Positions 8,310 to 16,716 of a stretch of 64,000 nt of DNA are shown piece by piece. The stretch spans positions 1 to 64,000 of the forward strand of contig CALLNU010000010.1 in NCBI GenBank assembly GCA_938005465.1, in the 5' to 3' direction. The notes below the pieces were generated by a model, which was given only the letters and a program-made list of their open reading frames with translations, had not been told where the DNA came from and did no database searches. Both the position numbers and the translations under genes were made by a program. This stretch comes from an uncultured Collinsella sp. (GTDB lineage Bacteria > Actinomycetota > Coriobacteriia > Coriobacteriales > Coriobacteriaceae). The first letter of the stretch is position 1, and every line of letters begins with the position of its first letter.

Positions 8310-9344
8310 TCACTCGATGCCGTACAAGCGCTGTGCCGTGCCGCCAAGCATAAGGTCCTTGTCCGTATCACTTAAATCTGTGGCACGGACGCAGGCGACA
8401 CCCTCTGTTAGCCACTCGCGTTTAACGGGATAACTCGTACCAAAGACAATATGGTCTGCACCAAGGACTTCAACCGCACAGGCAAGAAGCGTTTCGCCCC
8501 AGGGCTGAGCATGGGACATGTCGAAATAGATGTTGTTCTCGAGGCGCCTGGAAACGGTCTCGGTATCGACCTGAAAACGGCCAGAAGCATCAGGGCGCTT
8601 GGGACCATGAGGCAGCAGCATCTCCTTGAACGCAAAGTATGCGCCGCCGAGCATGGAGTGGACCATCTTGATATTGGGGTAGCGCTCAAAGAAATCGCCA
8701 AAGATCTCTCGGCCGATCGCCGTAGTTTGGTCGACGCAGCGGCCATAAGAGCGGCGAAGGTTGTCGTACGCGAGAAGCGATTCGTTCTCGACCGGCACGG
8801 GAACATGGTGCACGTAAACGGTGACATGGCGTTCGTTCAGGTGCTCGAAAAAGCTCGAGAAGACCTGGTCGTCGAGATAGCGCTTGCCGTAGTGAGCGCA
8901 GAGCTGCACACCCGCAAAACCATCGTCGAGCCTGCGATCGAGCTCCTCCAAATTCGCTTTGGTGCCAAAGGGCGGCACAGCGACAAGCGGAATCAGACGG
9001 CCACTTGACGCCTTCGCGTCAGCAGCCATACCGTCGTTGAAACGCCGGCACATCTCGAGCGACATCCACTCGTGACAACCGGGGAGCTTGAGGATCGCCT
9101 TGTCGACCCCCGCCTCATCCATATCGGCCAAGCGCTTCTCGAGGGTGTAGTCGCCCTCAATGTAGTTAAGACCCGGAGAACCGGCGGGCATCTCGATCAC
9201 GATCTGTCGTTTGCCGGCGGAATTCATGGTCAGATAGCCTTCGGTGTCATAGGCGCGGGGCACCTCGGCCAAAAACTGTTCGCAGAGCGTCTCGTCATGA
9301 AAGATGTGCTCGTCGAACCAGTAGGAATTTGCATCGATAATCAT
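8310..9344 (-). CDS. Amidohydrolase family protein (amidohydrolase-2/ACMSD-like)
   Basis: 344 aa. The pattern is that of the TIM-barrel amidohydrolase-2 group: MIIDANSYWFDEH at the N-terminus (where other members have DxHxH, so the first metal motif is altered), LKLPGCHEW, VQLCAHYGKRYLDD, HVTVYVHHVPVP mid-barrel, IKMVHSMLGGAYF, and a C-terminal HIVFGTSYP where a metal Asp normally follows FGSD. Several usual metal ligands are therefore replaced or shifted. First gene of the operon with the two ceramidase-like hydrolases and the PTS permease. Likely hydrolyses or decarboxylates a pathway intermediate; reaction unknown. Confidence 0.75.
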   Translation of the reverse strand: MIIDANSYWFDEHIFHDETLCEQFLAEVPRAYDTEGYLTMNSAGKRQIVIEMPAGSPGLNYIEGDYTLEKRLADMDEAGVDKAILKLPGCHEWMSLEMCRRFNDGMAADAKASSGRLIPLVAVPPFGTKANLEELDRRLDDGFAGVQLCAHYGKRYLDDQVFSSFFEHLNERHVTVYVHHVPVPVENESLLAYDNLRRSYGRCVDQTTAIGREIFGDFFERYPNIKMVHSMLGGAYFAFKEMLLPHGPKRPDASGRFQVDTETVSRRLENNIYFDMSHAQPWGETLLACAVEVLGADHIVFGTSYPVKREWLTEGVACVRATDLSDTDKDLMLGGTAQRLYGIE

Positions 9345-9425
9345 TGGTTGGAACCGCCTTTCATCTTGTTGAAAACATTCTAGAAAAGCAGGTACCCGGA
9401 CATCAATTCCAGCTTAAGCCCACTG

Positions 9426-9442
9426 TATTCCATTTTGGAATA
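9426..9442. promoter_or_regulatory. Candidate operator upstream of the amidohydrolase-PTS operon
   Basis: Perfect palindrome TATTCCATTTTGGAATA (7-bp arms, 3-nt centre) about 80 bp before the amidohydrolase start. Size and dyad symmetry suit a dimeric regulator such as a LysR protein. No binding evidence. Confidence 0.5.
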
Positions 9443-9510
9443 GAACTTACCGCTCACATGCGAACCTCGCCCGCTCAACGAGACAAGCGCTAACAGCACA
9501 GACTTAGACA

Positions 9511-9550
9511 GAAAACGGTCGGCCCGCATCCGTTGCGGGCCGACCGTTTC
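9511..9550 (-). terminator. Intrinsic terminator of the XRE-alaA gene
   Basis: Long GC-rich stem (AACGGTCGGCCCGCA and complement) just after the stop codon at 9571, followed on the minus strand by a T-rich run (TTTTCTGTC). Confidence 0.85.
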
Positions 9551-9570
9551 ATTACAGTCTACCTTTGCCG

Positions 9571-11091
9571 TTACGCCTGGCGGTAGTGATCGAAGAAATC
9601 GGCGAGGTCTTCGAGGGACTCTTTGAGTACTTCCATGCGCGGCAGGTACACGATGCGGAAGTGGTCGGGCTCAGCCCAGTTGAAGCCGCCGCCGCGCGTA
9701 ATCAGGATCTTCTTCTCGTGCAGCAGGTCAAGGGCGAATTGCTCGTCATCGGTGATGTTGAACTTCTTCACATCCATCTTGGGGAAGATGTAGAACGCCG
9801 CACGCGGCTTAACCACCGAGATGCCGTCAATCTTGTTGAGCGCCTCATACACAAAGTTGCGCTGCTCATAGACACGGCCGCCGGGACGGATGTAGTCGTT
9901 AACGGACTGATGACCACCGAGTGCCGTCTGAACGATCGACTGAGCCGGCACGTTGGAGCACAGGCGCATGTTGGAGAGCATGTTAATGCCCATGATGAAG
10001 TCGCTCATGCAGCGCTGGTTGCCCGAAAGCACCATCCAGCCAATACGATAGCCCGCAATCATGTGAGACTTGGACAGACCGCTAAAGGTAACGCAGGGCA
10101 GGTCGGGGGCGAGCGAGGCAATCGAGACGTGCTCGTAGCCGTCCATGCACAGGCGGTCGTAGATCTCATCGGCAAAGATCATCAGCTGATGCCTGCGCGC
10201 AATCTCGACGATGCCCTCGAGCACCTCGCGCGGATAGACAGAACCCGTGGGGTTGTTGGGGTTGATGATGACGAGGGCTTTGGTCGCACTCGTAATCTTG
10301 GACTCCATATCCTCCAAGTCGGGATACCAATCCGCCTGCTCATCACACAGATAATGTACGGGATGACCGCCGGCAAGGGTTGCGCACGCCGTCCAGAGCG
10401 GATAGTCGGGGCTGGGGATCAGAATCTCGTCGCCGTTGTCGAGCAGCGCGTTCATCGAAAGCTGAATGAGCTCGGACACGCCGTTGCCCGTGTAGATATG
10501 CTCCATCTGAACGTTGGGCAGGCCCTTGATCTGCGAATACTGCATGATTGCCTTGCGCGCGGAGAACAGGCCACGCGAGTTGGAATAGCCTTCGCAGTCG
10601 GGCAGCTGCTGGCGCATGTCCTTGATGACCTCATCGGGTGTGCGGAAACCGAAGGGCGCCGGGTTGCCGATATTGAGCTTGAGGATGCGCTCGCCCTCGT
10701 CCTCCATACGGGCGGCCTCGTCGACGACGGGACCGCGCACGTCATACAGGACATTGTCGAGTTTGGTGGATTTAGAAAAAGTACGCATGGTGGTGCTCCT
10801 TGCAATTTGAGCTGAGGGATGGGGTTCGGGCTTGGAATCGTTGCGGGGTGATGATGCCTCGCTTTGATCGGCGTCGCCGGCAAGCAGCCAGGTAACATCG
10901 ACCTCCAAAATACGGGCGAGCAGCTCGGCCACATCGCGTCGCGGGATCGTCTTGCCGCTCACATATTGGCTCATCTGACTCTTGCCGAGTTTTTTGCCGA
11001 GCATCTCCGATGCGCGGATCACGTTCGACTGGCGAACGCCGCAATCGGACATAGCCTGTCGCAGGCGATCGCTAAACGTCTCTTGGGCCAC
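9571..11091 (-). CDS. alaA: XRE-type DNA-binding domain fused to AlaA-like alanine aminotransferase
   Basis: 506 aa as one frame. Residues 5-70 are an XRE-like helix-turn-helix (KLGKSQMSQYVSGKTIPRRDV, then VDVTWLLAG), followed by a 30-residue polar linker. Residues 102-506 are a complete class I PLP aminotransferase very close to E. coli AlaA in motifs and length (405 aa): LNIGNPAPFGF, GNGVSELI, PSPDYPLW, NPNNPTGSVY, and SGLSKSHMIAGYR with the PLP lysine. GTG 11091 has AAGGAGG five bases upstream. A second strong site, AAGGAG before ATG 10788, sits exactly at the start of the aminotransferase, so the enzyme could also be made alone. It makes alanine from pyruvate and glutamate. Probably self-regulated through the GTTCAAT sites upstream. 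Confidence 0.85.
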   Translation of the reverse strand: MAQETFSDRLRQAMSDCGVRQSNVIRASEMLGKKLGKSQMSQYVSGKTIPRRDVAELLARILEVDVTWLLAGDADQSEASSPRNDSKPEPHPSAQIARSTTMRTFSKSTKLDNVLYDVRGPVVDEAARMEDEGERILKLNIGNPAPFGFRTPDEVIKDMRQQLPDCEGYSNSRGLFSARKAIMQYSQIKGLPNVQMEHIYTGNGVSELIQLSMNALLDNGDEILIPSPDYPLWTACATLAGGHPVHYLCDEQADWYPDLEDMESKITSATKALVIINPNNPTGSVYPREVLEGIVEIARRHQLMIFADEIYDRLCMDGYEHVSIASLAPDLPCVTFSGLSKSHMIAGYRIGWMVLSGNQRCMSDFIMGINMLSNMRLCSNVPAQSIVQTALGGHQSVNDYIRPGGRVYEQRNFVYEALNKIDGISVVKPRAAFYIFPKMDVKKFNITDDEQFALDLLHEKKILITRGGGFNWAEPDHFRIVYLPRMEVLKESLEDLADFFDHYRQA

Positions 11092-11112
11092 AGGAACCTC
11101 CTTGCTGGCAAA

Positions 11113-11194
11113 GTTCAATTTATAGAACACGAATTGAACCGGGGTTCAATTTAGCAAGCAGTATAGCGCCGCGCCTCATTCGAAAGTTCAATTT
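11113..11194. promoter_or_regulatory. GTTCAATTT operator cluster upstream of XRE-alaA
   Basis: Four GTTCAATT half-sites: 11113-11120, a 9-bp palindrome AATTGAACC-GG-GGTTCAATT at 11132-11151, and 11186-11193. The palindrome lies about 40 bp upstream of the GTG start. The arrangement suits autoregulation by the XRE domain of the gene. Confidence 0.6.
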
Positions 11195-11253
11195 CATAAG
11201 AAAACGTACCGAACTCCGAGATTTGCCTAAAACGGACAATGACGTGTACACGT

Positions 11254-12111
11254 TTAGAGGTATTCGAGGAAACGGGCGGCGGCAAGCGAAACATCGGCCG
11301 TTCGATATATGGCGTTGATTTGGCGATGGGGATGCCCCTCGAGTGGGCGCACAGCAACATCGAACTGACAACGGCGCAAGATGAGCGCGGGAAGAATGCT
11401 CACGCCCAGGCCGTCCTCGACCATAGCCATAATCGCATAGTCATCCCAAGTCGACAGCTTGGAGCACACCGTCAGCCCCGCCCGACGGAACAGCGGCGTA
11501 ATCTCATCATCGGTGCCGCGTTCTAGCAGAATAAACTGCTCGTTGGCTAAATCGGCAAGAGAGACGACCTCCGCCGTGGCAAGCAAAGAGTCTGCCGGCA
11601 CTACCGCCATCAACTCGTCGCGCACCAAAGACCGCGATGTCATGCCATTTTCTCGAGGCTCATACGGGATAAAGCCCAGATCGCAGCGGCCCTCTGCCAC
11701 CCATTGTTCGATCTCTGAATAGTCGCCCATCAGCAACTCATAATCGACGTCCGGGTGATCGGCGCGAAAGCGCGCAATCACCGGCGGCAGCACGTGGGTC
11801 GCCACGCTCGAAAACGTACCGATGCAGATCTTGCCACGCATGAGCCCTCGCATCTCGTCCACGCGTCGCTGCAGGCGGCCAAACTCTTCGCATAACGCCT
11901 CGACTGCCGGCATGACCTGCCGCCCGTCGGCAGAAAGCACCACGCCCTCGCGGCTGCGATCAAGCACCTTAAAACCCCAGTCTGCCTCAAGGTCGCCCAC
12001 CATGCGGCTCACGCCCGACTGCGAATAGCTCAGGCGCTCTGCAGCACGCGTAAAGCTGCCGGCACGCACCGTCTCGAGCAGCACTTGCATCTTTTGGATA
12101 TTGGTCTCCAC
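11254..12111 (-). CDS. LysR-family transcriptional regulator
   Basis: 285 aa. Residues 1-60 are the LysR DNA-binding domain (LLETVRAGSFTRAAERLSYSQSGVSRMVGDLE), then the effector-binding domain with WDDYAIMAMVEDGLGVSILP, typical of the LysR type often paired with DMT exporters. An ATG at 12132 in the same frame has no ribosome binding site; GTG 12111 follows AAGGGTGGGG and leaves a sensible leader after the TATAAT at 12157-12162, so GTG is preferred. Divergent from the EamA transporter gene, which it probably regulates. A paralogous LysR/EamA pair occurs at 46039-47966. Confidence 0.85.
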   Translation of the reverse strand: METNIQKMQVLLETVRAGSFTRAAERLSYSQSGVSRMVGDLEADWGFKVLDRSREGVVLSADGRQVMPAVEALCEEFGRLQRRVDEMRGLMRGKICIGTFSSVATHVLPPVIARFRADHPDVDYELLMGDYSEIEQWVAEGRCDLGFIPYEPRENGMTSRSLVRDELMAVVPADSLLATAEVVSLADLANEQFILLERGTDDEITPLFRRAGLTVCSKLSTWDDYAIMAMVEDGLGVSILPALILRRCQFDVAVRPLEGHPHRQINAIYRTADVSLAAARFLEYL

Positions 12112-12156
12112 GGCACGTCCCCACCCTTGCATGAGTTTTTGTCATGTTTTCCATGC

Positions 12157-12200
12157 ATTATATTCGCTTTTCTTCTAAAGCCAGTTCACCCATAGTGAAC
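12157..12200. promoter_or_regulatory. Divergent LysR/EamA promoter with operator
   Basis: TATAAT on the minus strand at 12162-12157 is the likely -10 of the LysR gene. Upstream, GTTCAC-CCATA-GTGAAC (12184-12200) is a perfect 6-bp-arm dyad in the centre of the divergent region, the usual position of a LysR operator. Confidence 0.6.
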
Positions 12201-12229
12201 ATGTTCGGATATAGAGGGGATGTCAGCGC

Positions 12230-13141
12230 ATGAACAACGGACTGTTTACGTACTTAGCAGCATTGCTATTGTTTGGCTCCAACGGCATCATCGCCGCCGC
12301 CATCGCACTGCCGAGCTCCGATATCGTGCTACTGCGCACGTTTTTGGGCGCCCTCTCGCTTGTCACTATCCTTGCCATCACCCAACGCCATAAACTGCAG
12401 GCGCCATCTCGTCCCCGCGAAGCCGCAGCACTCCTTCTCTCGGGAGCCGCGCTGGGCGCCAGCTGGATTTTTCTGTTCCGCGCCTACCAGACGATCGGCG
12501 TCGGCGTATCCTCGCTGCTGTACTACTGTGGCCCCATCATTGTCATGGCGCTCTCCCCACTCATCTTTGGTGAAAAACTGACCGGCGGCAAAATCGCCGG
12601 GTTTATCGCCGTCGCCTGCGGTGCTTTTCTCATTGCAGCACAAGGTCTAGGCGGCAATATGCCCATTGCGGGTATCGTCTGCGGTATCGCCTCGGCATTT
12701 TGCTATGCGCTGATGGTCATCGCTAGCAAGGGTGCGCCGCACATCGAAGGTCTCGAGAACTCCGCGCTCCAGGTGAGCGCCGCTTTTGTGACCGCGCTGG
12801 TCCTCACGCTCATCACGCAGGGCGCTCCCTCATTCCTGTCCGCCGGTGTCGCCGCCAGCATTGATTGGCGCGCCGTCGTCATGCTCGGCGTCGTCAACAC
12901 CGGACTCGGTTGTCTGCTCTACTTTAGTGCCGTCGCCAAACTGCCCGTGCAGACCGTCGCGGTCGTCGGCTACCTCGAGCCGCTTTCGGCCGTCGTGTTC
13001 TCGGCCGTCCTTTTGGGCGAAGCCATAACACCGGTCCGCCTGATGGGCGCCGCACTTATCATCGGCGGTGCGCTCTTTTGCGAACTCGCCGGCAAACGCG
13101 CAAGCGCCAAGGCTGGCATAGCCCAGACAGCACGTGCTTAA
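12230..13141 (+). CDS. EamA/DMT-family transporter
   Basis: 303 aa with about ten membrane segments in two EamA repeats (residues about 5-140 and 150-290). Features include the internal FLFRAYQTIGVGVSSLLYYCGPIIVM segment (first-repeat end) and PVQTVAVVGYLEPLSAVVFSAVLLGE in the second repeat, both typical of the family. GAGGGG lies upstream of ATG 12230. The gene is divergent from a LysR regulator. Such proteins export amino acids or metabolites; substrate unknown. A 24-bp palindrome follows the stop. Confidence 0.87.
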   Translation: MNNGLFTYLAALLLFGSNGIIAAAIALPSSDIVLLRTFLGALSLVTILAITQRHKLQAPSRPREAAALLLSGAALGASWIFLFRAYQTIGVGVSSLLYYCGPIIVMALSPLIFGEKLTGGKIAGFIAVACGAFLIAAQGLGGNMPIAGIVCGIASAFCYALMVIASKGAPHIEGLENSALQVSAAFVTALVLTLITQGAPSFLSAGVAASIDWRAVVMLGVVNTGLGCLLYFSAVAKLPVQTVAVVGYLEPLSAVVFSAVLLGEAITPVRLMGAALIIGGALFCELAGKRASAKAGIAQTARA

Positions 13142-13175
13142 AAGCCCCTGTTTCGAAATGCTACCCACGTACATA

Positions 13176-13199
13176 AATAATCCCCAGCTGGGGATTATT
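13176..13199. other. Perfect 24-bp palindrome after the EamA gene
   Basis: AATAATCCCCAG directly joined to its complement. It could fold as the eamA terminator, but there is no T-tract, so it may instead be a protein-binding site ahead of kup. Confidence 0.5.
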
Positions 13200-13254
13200 G
13201 TCTAAAATAACCTGATGTGCCAAACTGCTCTTGTATGTATAAAGACGGCATAAA

Positions 13255-13279
13255 GGTTATCTGTCCTAGACAGATAACC
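13255..13279 (+). promoter_or_regulatory. Palindrome in the kup leader
   Basis: GGTTATCTGTC-CTA-GACAGATAACC: perfect 11-bp arms ending 20 bp before the GTG start of kup. It could act as an RNA hairpin near the ribosome binding site or as an operator. It does not resemble the c-di-AMP riboswitch that precedes some kup genes. Confidence 0.5.
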
Positions 13280-13299
13280 GGATGTCTAAGGGAGTCCAC

Positions 13300-15528
13300 G
13301 TGGCACACAACAAACTGGAGGCAAGCCCCCAAGACCAGCGTGGTCAAGGCGGGCACGGAGCCATTCCACTCTCCGCTGGCATGCTGCTCGTAACGCTCGG
13401 CGTCGTCTATGGCGACATCGGCACGAGCCCCATGTACACCATGAAATCAATCGTCGCCAACAACGGCGGCATCGGTACCGTCAGCGAGGACATGATCCTG
13501 GGCGCGCTTTCGCTCGTCATCTGGACCATGACGCTCGTGACCACGGTCAAGTACGTGGTAATCGCCATGAAGGCCGACAACCACAACGAAGGCGGCATCT
13601 TCGCCCTGTTTAGCCTGGTGCGCAAGGTGGCACCGTGGCTGATTCTCCCCGCCATGATCGGCGGTGCGGCGCTGCTCGCCGACGGCATCCTCACCCCCGC
13701 CGTCACGGTTACCACGGCCATCGAGGGTCTGCGCACCATCGAGTGGGGCCACGCGCTGTTGGGTGACGGGCAAACTAACGTCATCATTATTACCATCATC
13801 ATTATCTGCGGCCTGTTTGCCATGCAGCGCGCCGGTACCTCGTCGATCGGTAAGCTGTTCGGCCCGCTCATGACGTTGTGGTTCCTGTTCCTGGCAGGCG
13901 CCGGCCTGTTCAACATGCTCGGCAACCTGTCCATCCTGCGCGCGCTCAACCCCATCCGCGGCGTCATGTTCCTGTTCTCGCCCATCAACCACTCGGGCAT
14001 CATGGTGCTCGGCTTCGTCTTCCTGTCGACGACCGGCGCCGAGGCGCTCTATTCAGACATGGGCCACGTGGGCAAGGCCAACATCTACGCATCCTGGCCG
14101 TTTGTTAAGGCGGCGCTTATCCTTAACTACCTGGGTCAGGGCGCTTGGCTGCTCGCCAACAATTCCAATCCCCAGATGCTCGCGATGGATATCGTCAACC
14201 CGTTCTATATGATGCTCCCCGAGCCCCTGCGCCCCTTTGCCATCGTGCTTTCGGCCGTGGCGGCCATCATTGCCTCGCAGGCGCTCATCACCGGCTCGTT
14301 CTCGCTGGTATCCGAGGCCACGCGCCTCAACCTTATGCCGCATCTGCGCATCCACTACCCCAGCGACACCAAGGGCCAGCTCTATATTCCGCTCGTCAAC
14401 AACATCATGTGGGTCGGCTGCATCTTCATCGTGCTGCTATTCCAAAACTCCGAGCGCATGGAGAGCGCCTACGGCCTCGCCATTACCGTGACCATGCTCA
14501 TGACCACGACGCTTTTGACGAGCTATATCGCTGGCATTCTCAAGCACAAGCTGGGCGCCTGCGTCTTCGCCCTGCTCTTCGGTGCCATTGAGCTGTGCTT
14601 CTTTGCCTCGTGCCTCACCATGTTCTTTGACGGCGGCTATGTGATGATCTTCCTGGCCGCACTGCTGTTTGGCCTTATGTACGTGTGGCGCCGTGGCACC
14701 GCCATCGAGCGCACGCAGACGATTCTGTTGCCCGTCTCCAAGTACATCGATCAGCTCAACCGCCTGCGCAACGACGAGACCTATCCCGTGCTCGCCGACA
14801 ATCTGGTATTTCTCACCAACAGCCCCGACCCGCTCACGCTCGACCGCGACGTGCTCTATTCCATCCTGGATAAGCATCCCAAGCGCGCCAAGGCATATTG
14901 GTTCATTAACGTGCACGTTACCGACGAACCCTATACGCACGAGTATTCCGTTGAGACCTTTGGCACGGACTTCCTCTTCCGCGTTCGCCTGGACCTGGGC
15001 TTTAAAGTCAACCAGCGCGTCAACGCTTATCTGCGTCAGATCGTCGGCGACTTGATGGCATCGGGCGAGCTGCCGCCGCAACATCACACCTACTCCATCT
15101 ACGAGACACGCGGCAACGTGGGTGACTTCCGCTTTTGTATGCTGCGCAAGATGCTTGCCCCCGAAACGGACATCAACCGCAATGACCACCGCGTGATGGC
15201 CATCAAGTACGCCGTCCGCCGCGCCTGCGGAAGCCCGGCACGCTGGTACGGTCTTGAGAACTCGGCCATCATCATCGAGTACGTGCCGCTGTTTGCCCGC
15301 ATGCGCCCGGCCGTTAAGCTCGTGCGCACCCAGGTGCCGCTCGAGGTTCAGATCGAAGAGGCCGAGGAAATGGAAGTCGACATCTTCTCGGACGACTTGG
15401 TCAACGGCAACGAAGCCGGTAAGGACATGAACGTCGATCCCACCGAGTTGCTCGAGAGCGTCGCCGATACGCCCGAACAGCAACTCGACGGACTCGAGAG
15501 CACCCAGTTCAACGACGCCAACTTCTAA
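13300..15528 (+). CDS. kup: KUP-family potassium uptake permease
   Basis: 742 aa. The N-terminal hallmark GVVYGDIGTSPMY is present near residue 35, followed by about twelve membrane segments (to about residue 460) and a long cytoplasmic C-terminal domain ending in an acidic tail. It imports K+ with protons. The start is GTG 13300, with AAGGGAG five bases before it; an ATG 18 bases upstream has no ribosome binding site. The leader carries a strong palindrome at 13255-13279, and a bidirectional terminator follows the stop. Confidence 0.93.
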   Translation: MAHNKLEASPQDQRGQGGHGAIPLSAGMLLVTLGVVYGDIGTSPMYTMKSIVANNGGIGTVSEDMILGALSLVIWTMTLVTTVKYVVIAMKADNHNEGGIFALFSLVRKVAPWLILPAMIGGAALLADGILTPAVTVTTAIEGLRTIEWGHALLGDGQTNVIIITIIIICGLFAMQRAGTSSIGKLFGPLMTLWFLFLAGAGLFNMLGNLSILRALNPIRGVMFLFSPINHSGIMVLGFVFLSTTGAEALYSDMGHVGKANIYASWPFVKAALILNYLGQGAWLLANNSNPQMLAMDIVNPFYMMLPEPLRPFAIVLSAVAAIIASQALITGSFSLVSEATRLNLMPHLRIHYPSDTKGQLYIPLVNNIMWVGCIFIVLLFQNSERMESAYGLAITVTMLMTTTLLTSYIAGILKHKLGACVFALLFGAIELCFFASCLTMFFDGGYVMIFLAALLFGLMYVWRRGTAIERTQTILLPVSKYIDQLNRLRNDETYPVLADNLVFLTNSPDPLTLDRDVLYSILDKHPKRAKAYWFINVHVTDEPYTHEYSVETFGTDFLFRVRLDLGFKVNQRVNAYLRQIVGDLMASGELPPQHHTYSIYETRGNVGDFRFCMLRKMLAPETDINRNDHRVMAIKYAVRRACGSPARWYGLENSAIIIEYVPLFARMRPAVKLVRTQVPLEVQIEEAEEMEVDIFSDDLVNGNEAGKDMNVDPTELLESVADTPEQQLDGLESTQFNDANF

Positions 15529-15550
15529 CACGCCACCAGCCATTGACGAC

Positions 15551-15588
15551 AACGGCCTCGCATCTCATAAGAGGTGCGAGGCCGTTTT
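15551..15588. terminator. Bidirectional terminator between kup and the bile salt hydrolase gene
   Basis: 16-bp stem (AACGGCCTCGCATCTC, loop ATAA, complement with one G-T pair) followed by TTTTAT on the plus strand. Confidence 0.9.
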
Positions 15589-15609
15589 ATGTCGCAACGG
15601 ACCAGTGAG

Positions 15610-16575
15610 CTACGAACGACGCGGCTCGGGAACCACGAGCCTATCGGGGCTCGCGCCCTCGGCATCCATCAGGCTCACGTAGCGAATCGACGGATCCCCA
15701 TACATCGCGTAGTAATAATTGCCCGTGCGCGCGCTAAAGCATCCGGTGTAGATAGTCTTCTCGAACTTGCCATCGCCCATCCTGGACGCTCCCTCGATCA
15801 TCACCACTCCCTCGAGCGAGCGGAACATGCGAACGACGTTTTCGGTCTCGCTCTCCTTTTGCGGGTAATTGGCATTGAGGTACGCCGCCTTTACAAAGCG
15901 GCTCGGCGAATAGCAGTCACCCGGAATACCGCGCATGCCGGCGCCCGCGCCATAGGGCTTGAGCTCGGCGCCACGCCATGTCGCCGTCTGCGGAAAATCG
16001 CTTGTGGCGGTGATATAGGTGCGCAGGTTTTCCATGTGCCACGGGAAGGTCGGCTGGTTGGCAAGGGTGTCGACCGGATCGTCGTATACATGCAGGCCGT
16101 CAGCCATCATCTCGACCACGATGCTGCGTTGGCTGTCGCCGATAATCCAATGGAGCAGCGACACGCCCAGCCCCTCTCCGGCAGATTTGGCGACAATCAC
16201 CGTGTCGCGCAGCGCGGCCTCGACCTCATCGACCGTCGAGAACGTCGCTGCCACCCACAGGGGGAACTCATAGGCCGCGATATTGGTCTTGCCGTCGACA
16301 GGGTCCTCGGCATACTCGGCATAACCCGGGAAATTGAGACCCGCCACGGCGAGGCCCGCATCGTTACCGCAATCGAAAAACATGGGATAGTTCTTGTAAT
16401 CGATGCACATACCGATCACCGCGTGTGCCGCCGACGCATCGTCGATAAACGAATACGGAATGTGAAACCCGCGCGGCATCACGCGAACCTGTTGGCCGTA
16501 GTCAAAGCTCCAGTCGAGATTGCGGCCCAGATACATGTGGCCAGAATTATCGGTAAATCGAATACTCGTACACAT
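15610..16575 (-). CDS. bsh: Bile salt hydrolase (choloylglycine hydrolase family)
   Basis: 321 aa, usual length. The mature N-terminal nucleophile Cys2 follows Met1 directly (MCTS). Further conserved active-site positions of the family are present: Arg18 and Asp21 in GRNLDW, Asn81 in GLNFPG, Asn173 in ANQPTFPW, and Arg226 in the SPSRF segment. It cleaves the amide bond of conjugated bile acids, or of penicillin V-type substrates in relatives; the AGLNFPG and NQPTF patterns favour bile salts. Cytoplasmic, no signal peptide. GGAGG lies before ATG 16575; the longer open frame to 16638 is not used because Cys must be residue 2. A strong marker of a gut lifestyle. Confidence 0.92.
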   Translation of the reverse strand: MCTSIRFTDNSGHMYLGRNLDWSFDYGQQVRVMPRGFHIPYSFIDDASAAHAVIGMCIDYKNYPMFFDCGNDAGLAVAGLNFPGYAEYAEDPVDGKTNIAAYEFPLWVAATFSTVDEVEAALRDTVIVAKSAGEGLGVSLLHWIIGDSQRSIVVEMMADGLHVYDDPVDTLANQPTFPWHMENLRTYITATSDFPQTATWRGAELKPYGAGAGMRGIPGDCYSPSRFVKAAYLNANYPQKESETENVVRMFRSLEGVVMIEGASRMGDGKFEKTIYTGCFSARTGNYYYAMYGDPSIRYVSLMDAEGASPDRLVVPEPRRS

Positions 16576-16637
16576 AGCGCCTCCTAGCTTTACGTTCTTG
16601 CTAATTTCATTGTCTCCAAACAAAAAGGCGCTAAACA

Positions 16638-16673
16638 CAAAAGCCCGGACATGACAACAATGTCATGCCCGGA
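16638..16673 (-). terminator. Intrinsic terminator downstream of the deformylase-like gene
   Basis: CCGGaCATGACA, loop ACAA, TGTCATGcCCGG, followed on the minus strand by CTTTTGTGTTT. Confidence 0.7.
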
Positions 16674-16716
16674 CCAAAAACGACGATTGAACGCCAATAG
16701 TTAGCCTCACAGGTCG

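Noticed and set aside
9565..10815. Long open frame opposite the alaA gene (416 codons), and similar ones opposite the translation GTPase (38664-40232) and prfC (50445-52034)
   Set aside because: They mirror well-supported conserved genes in a GC-rich genome, have no family motifs and no suitable start signals.
13142..13299. c-di-AMP (ydaO) riboswitch before kup
   Set aside because: Only two palindromes are seen; the conserved aptamer sequences are absent and the leader is too short.
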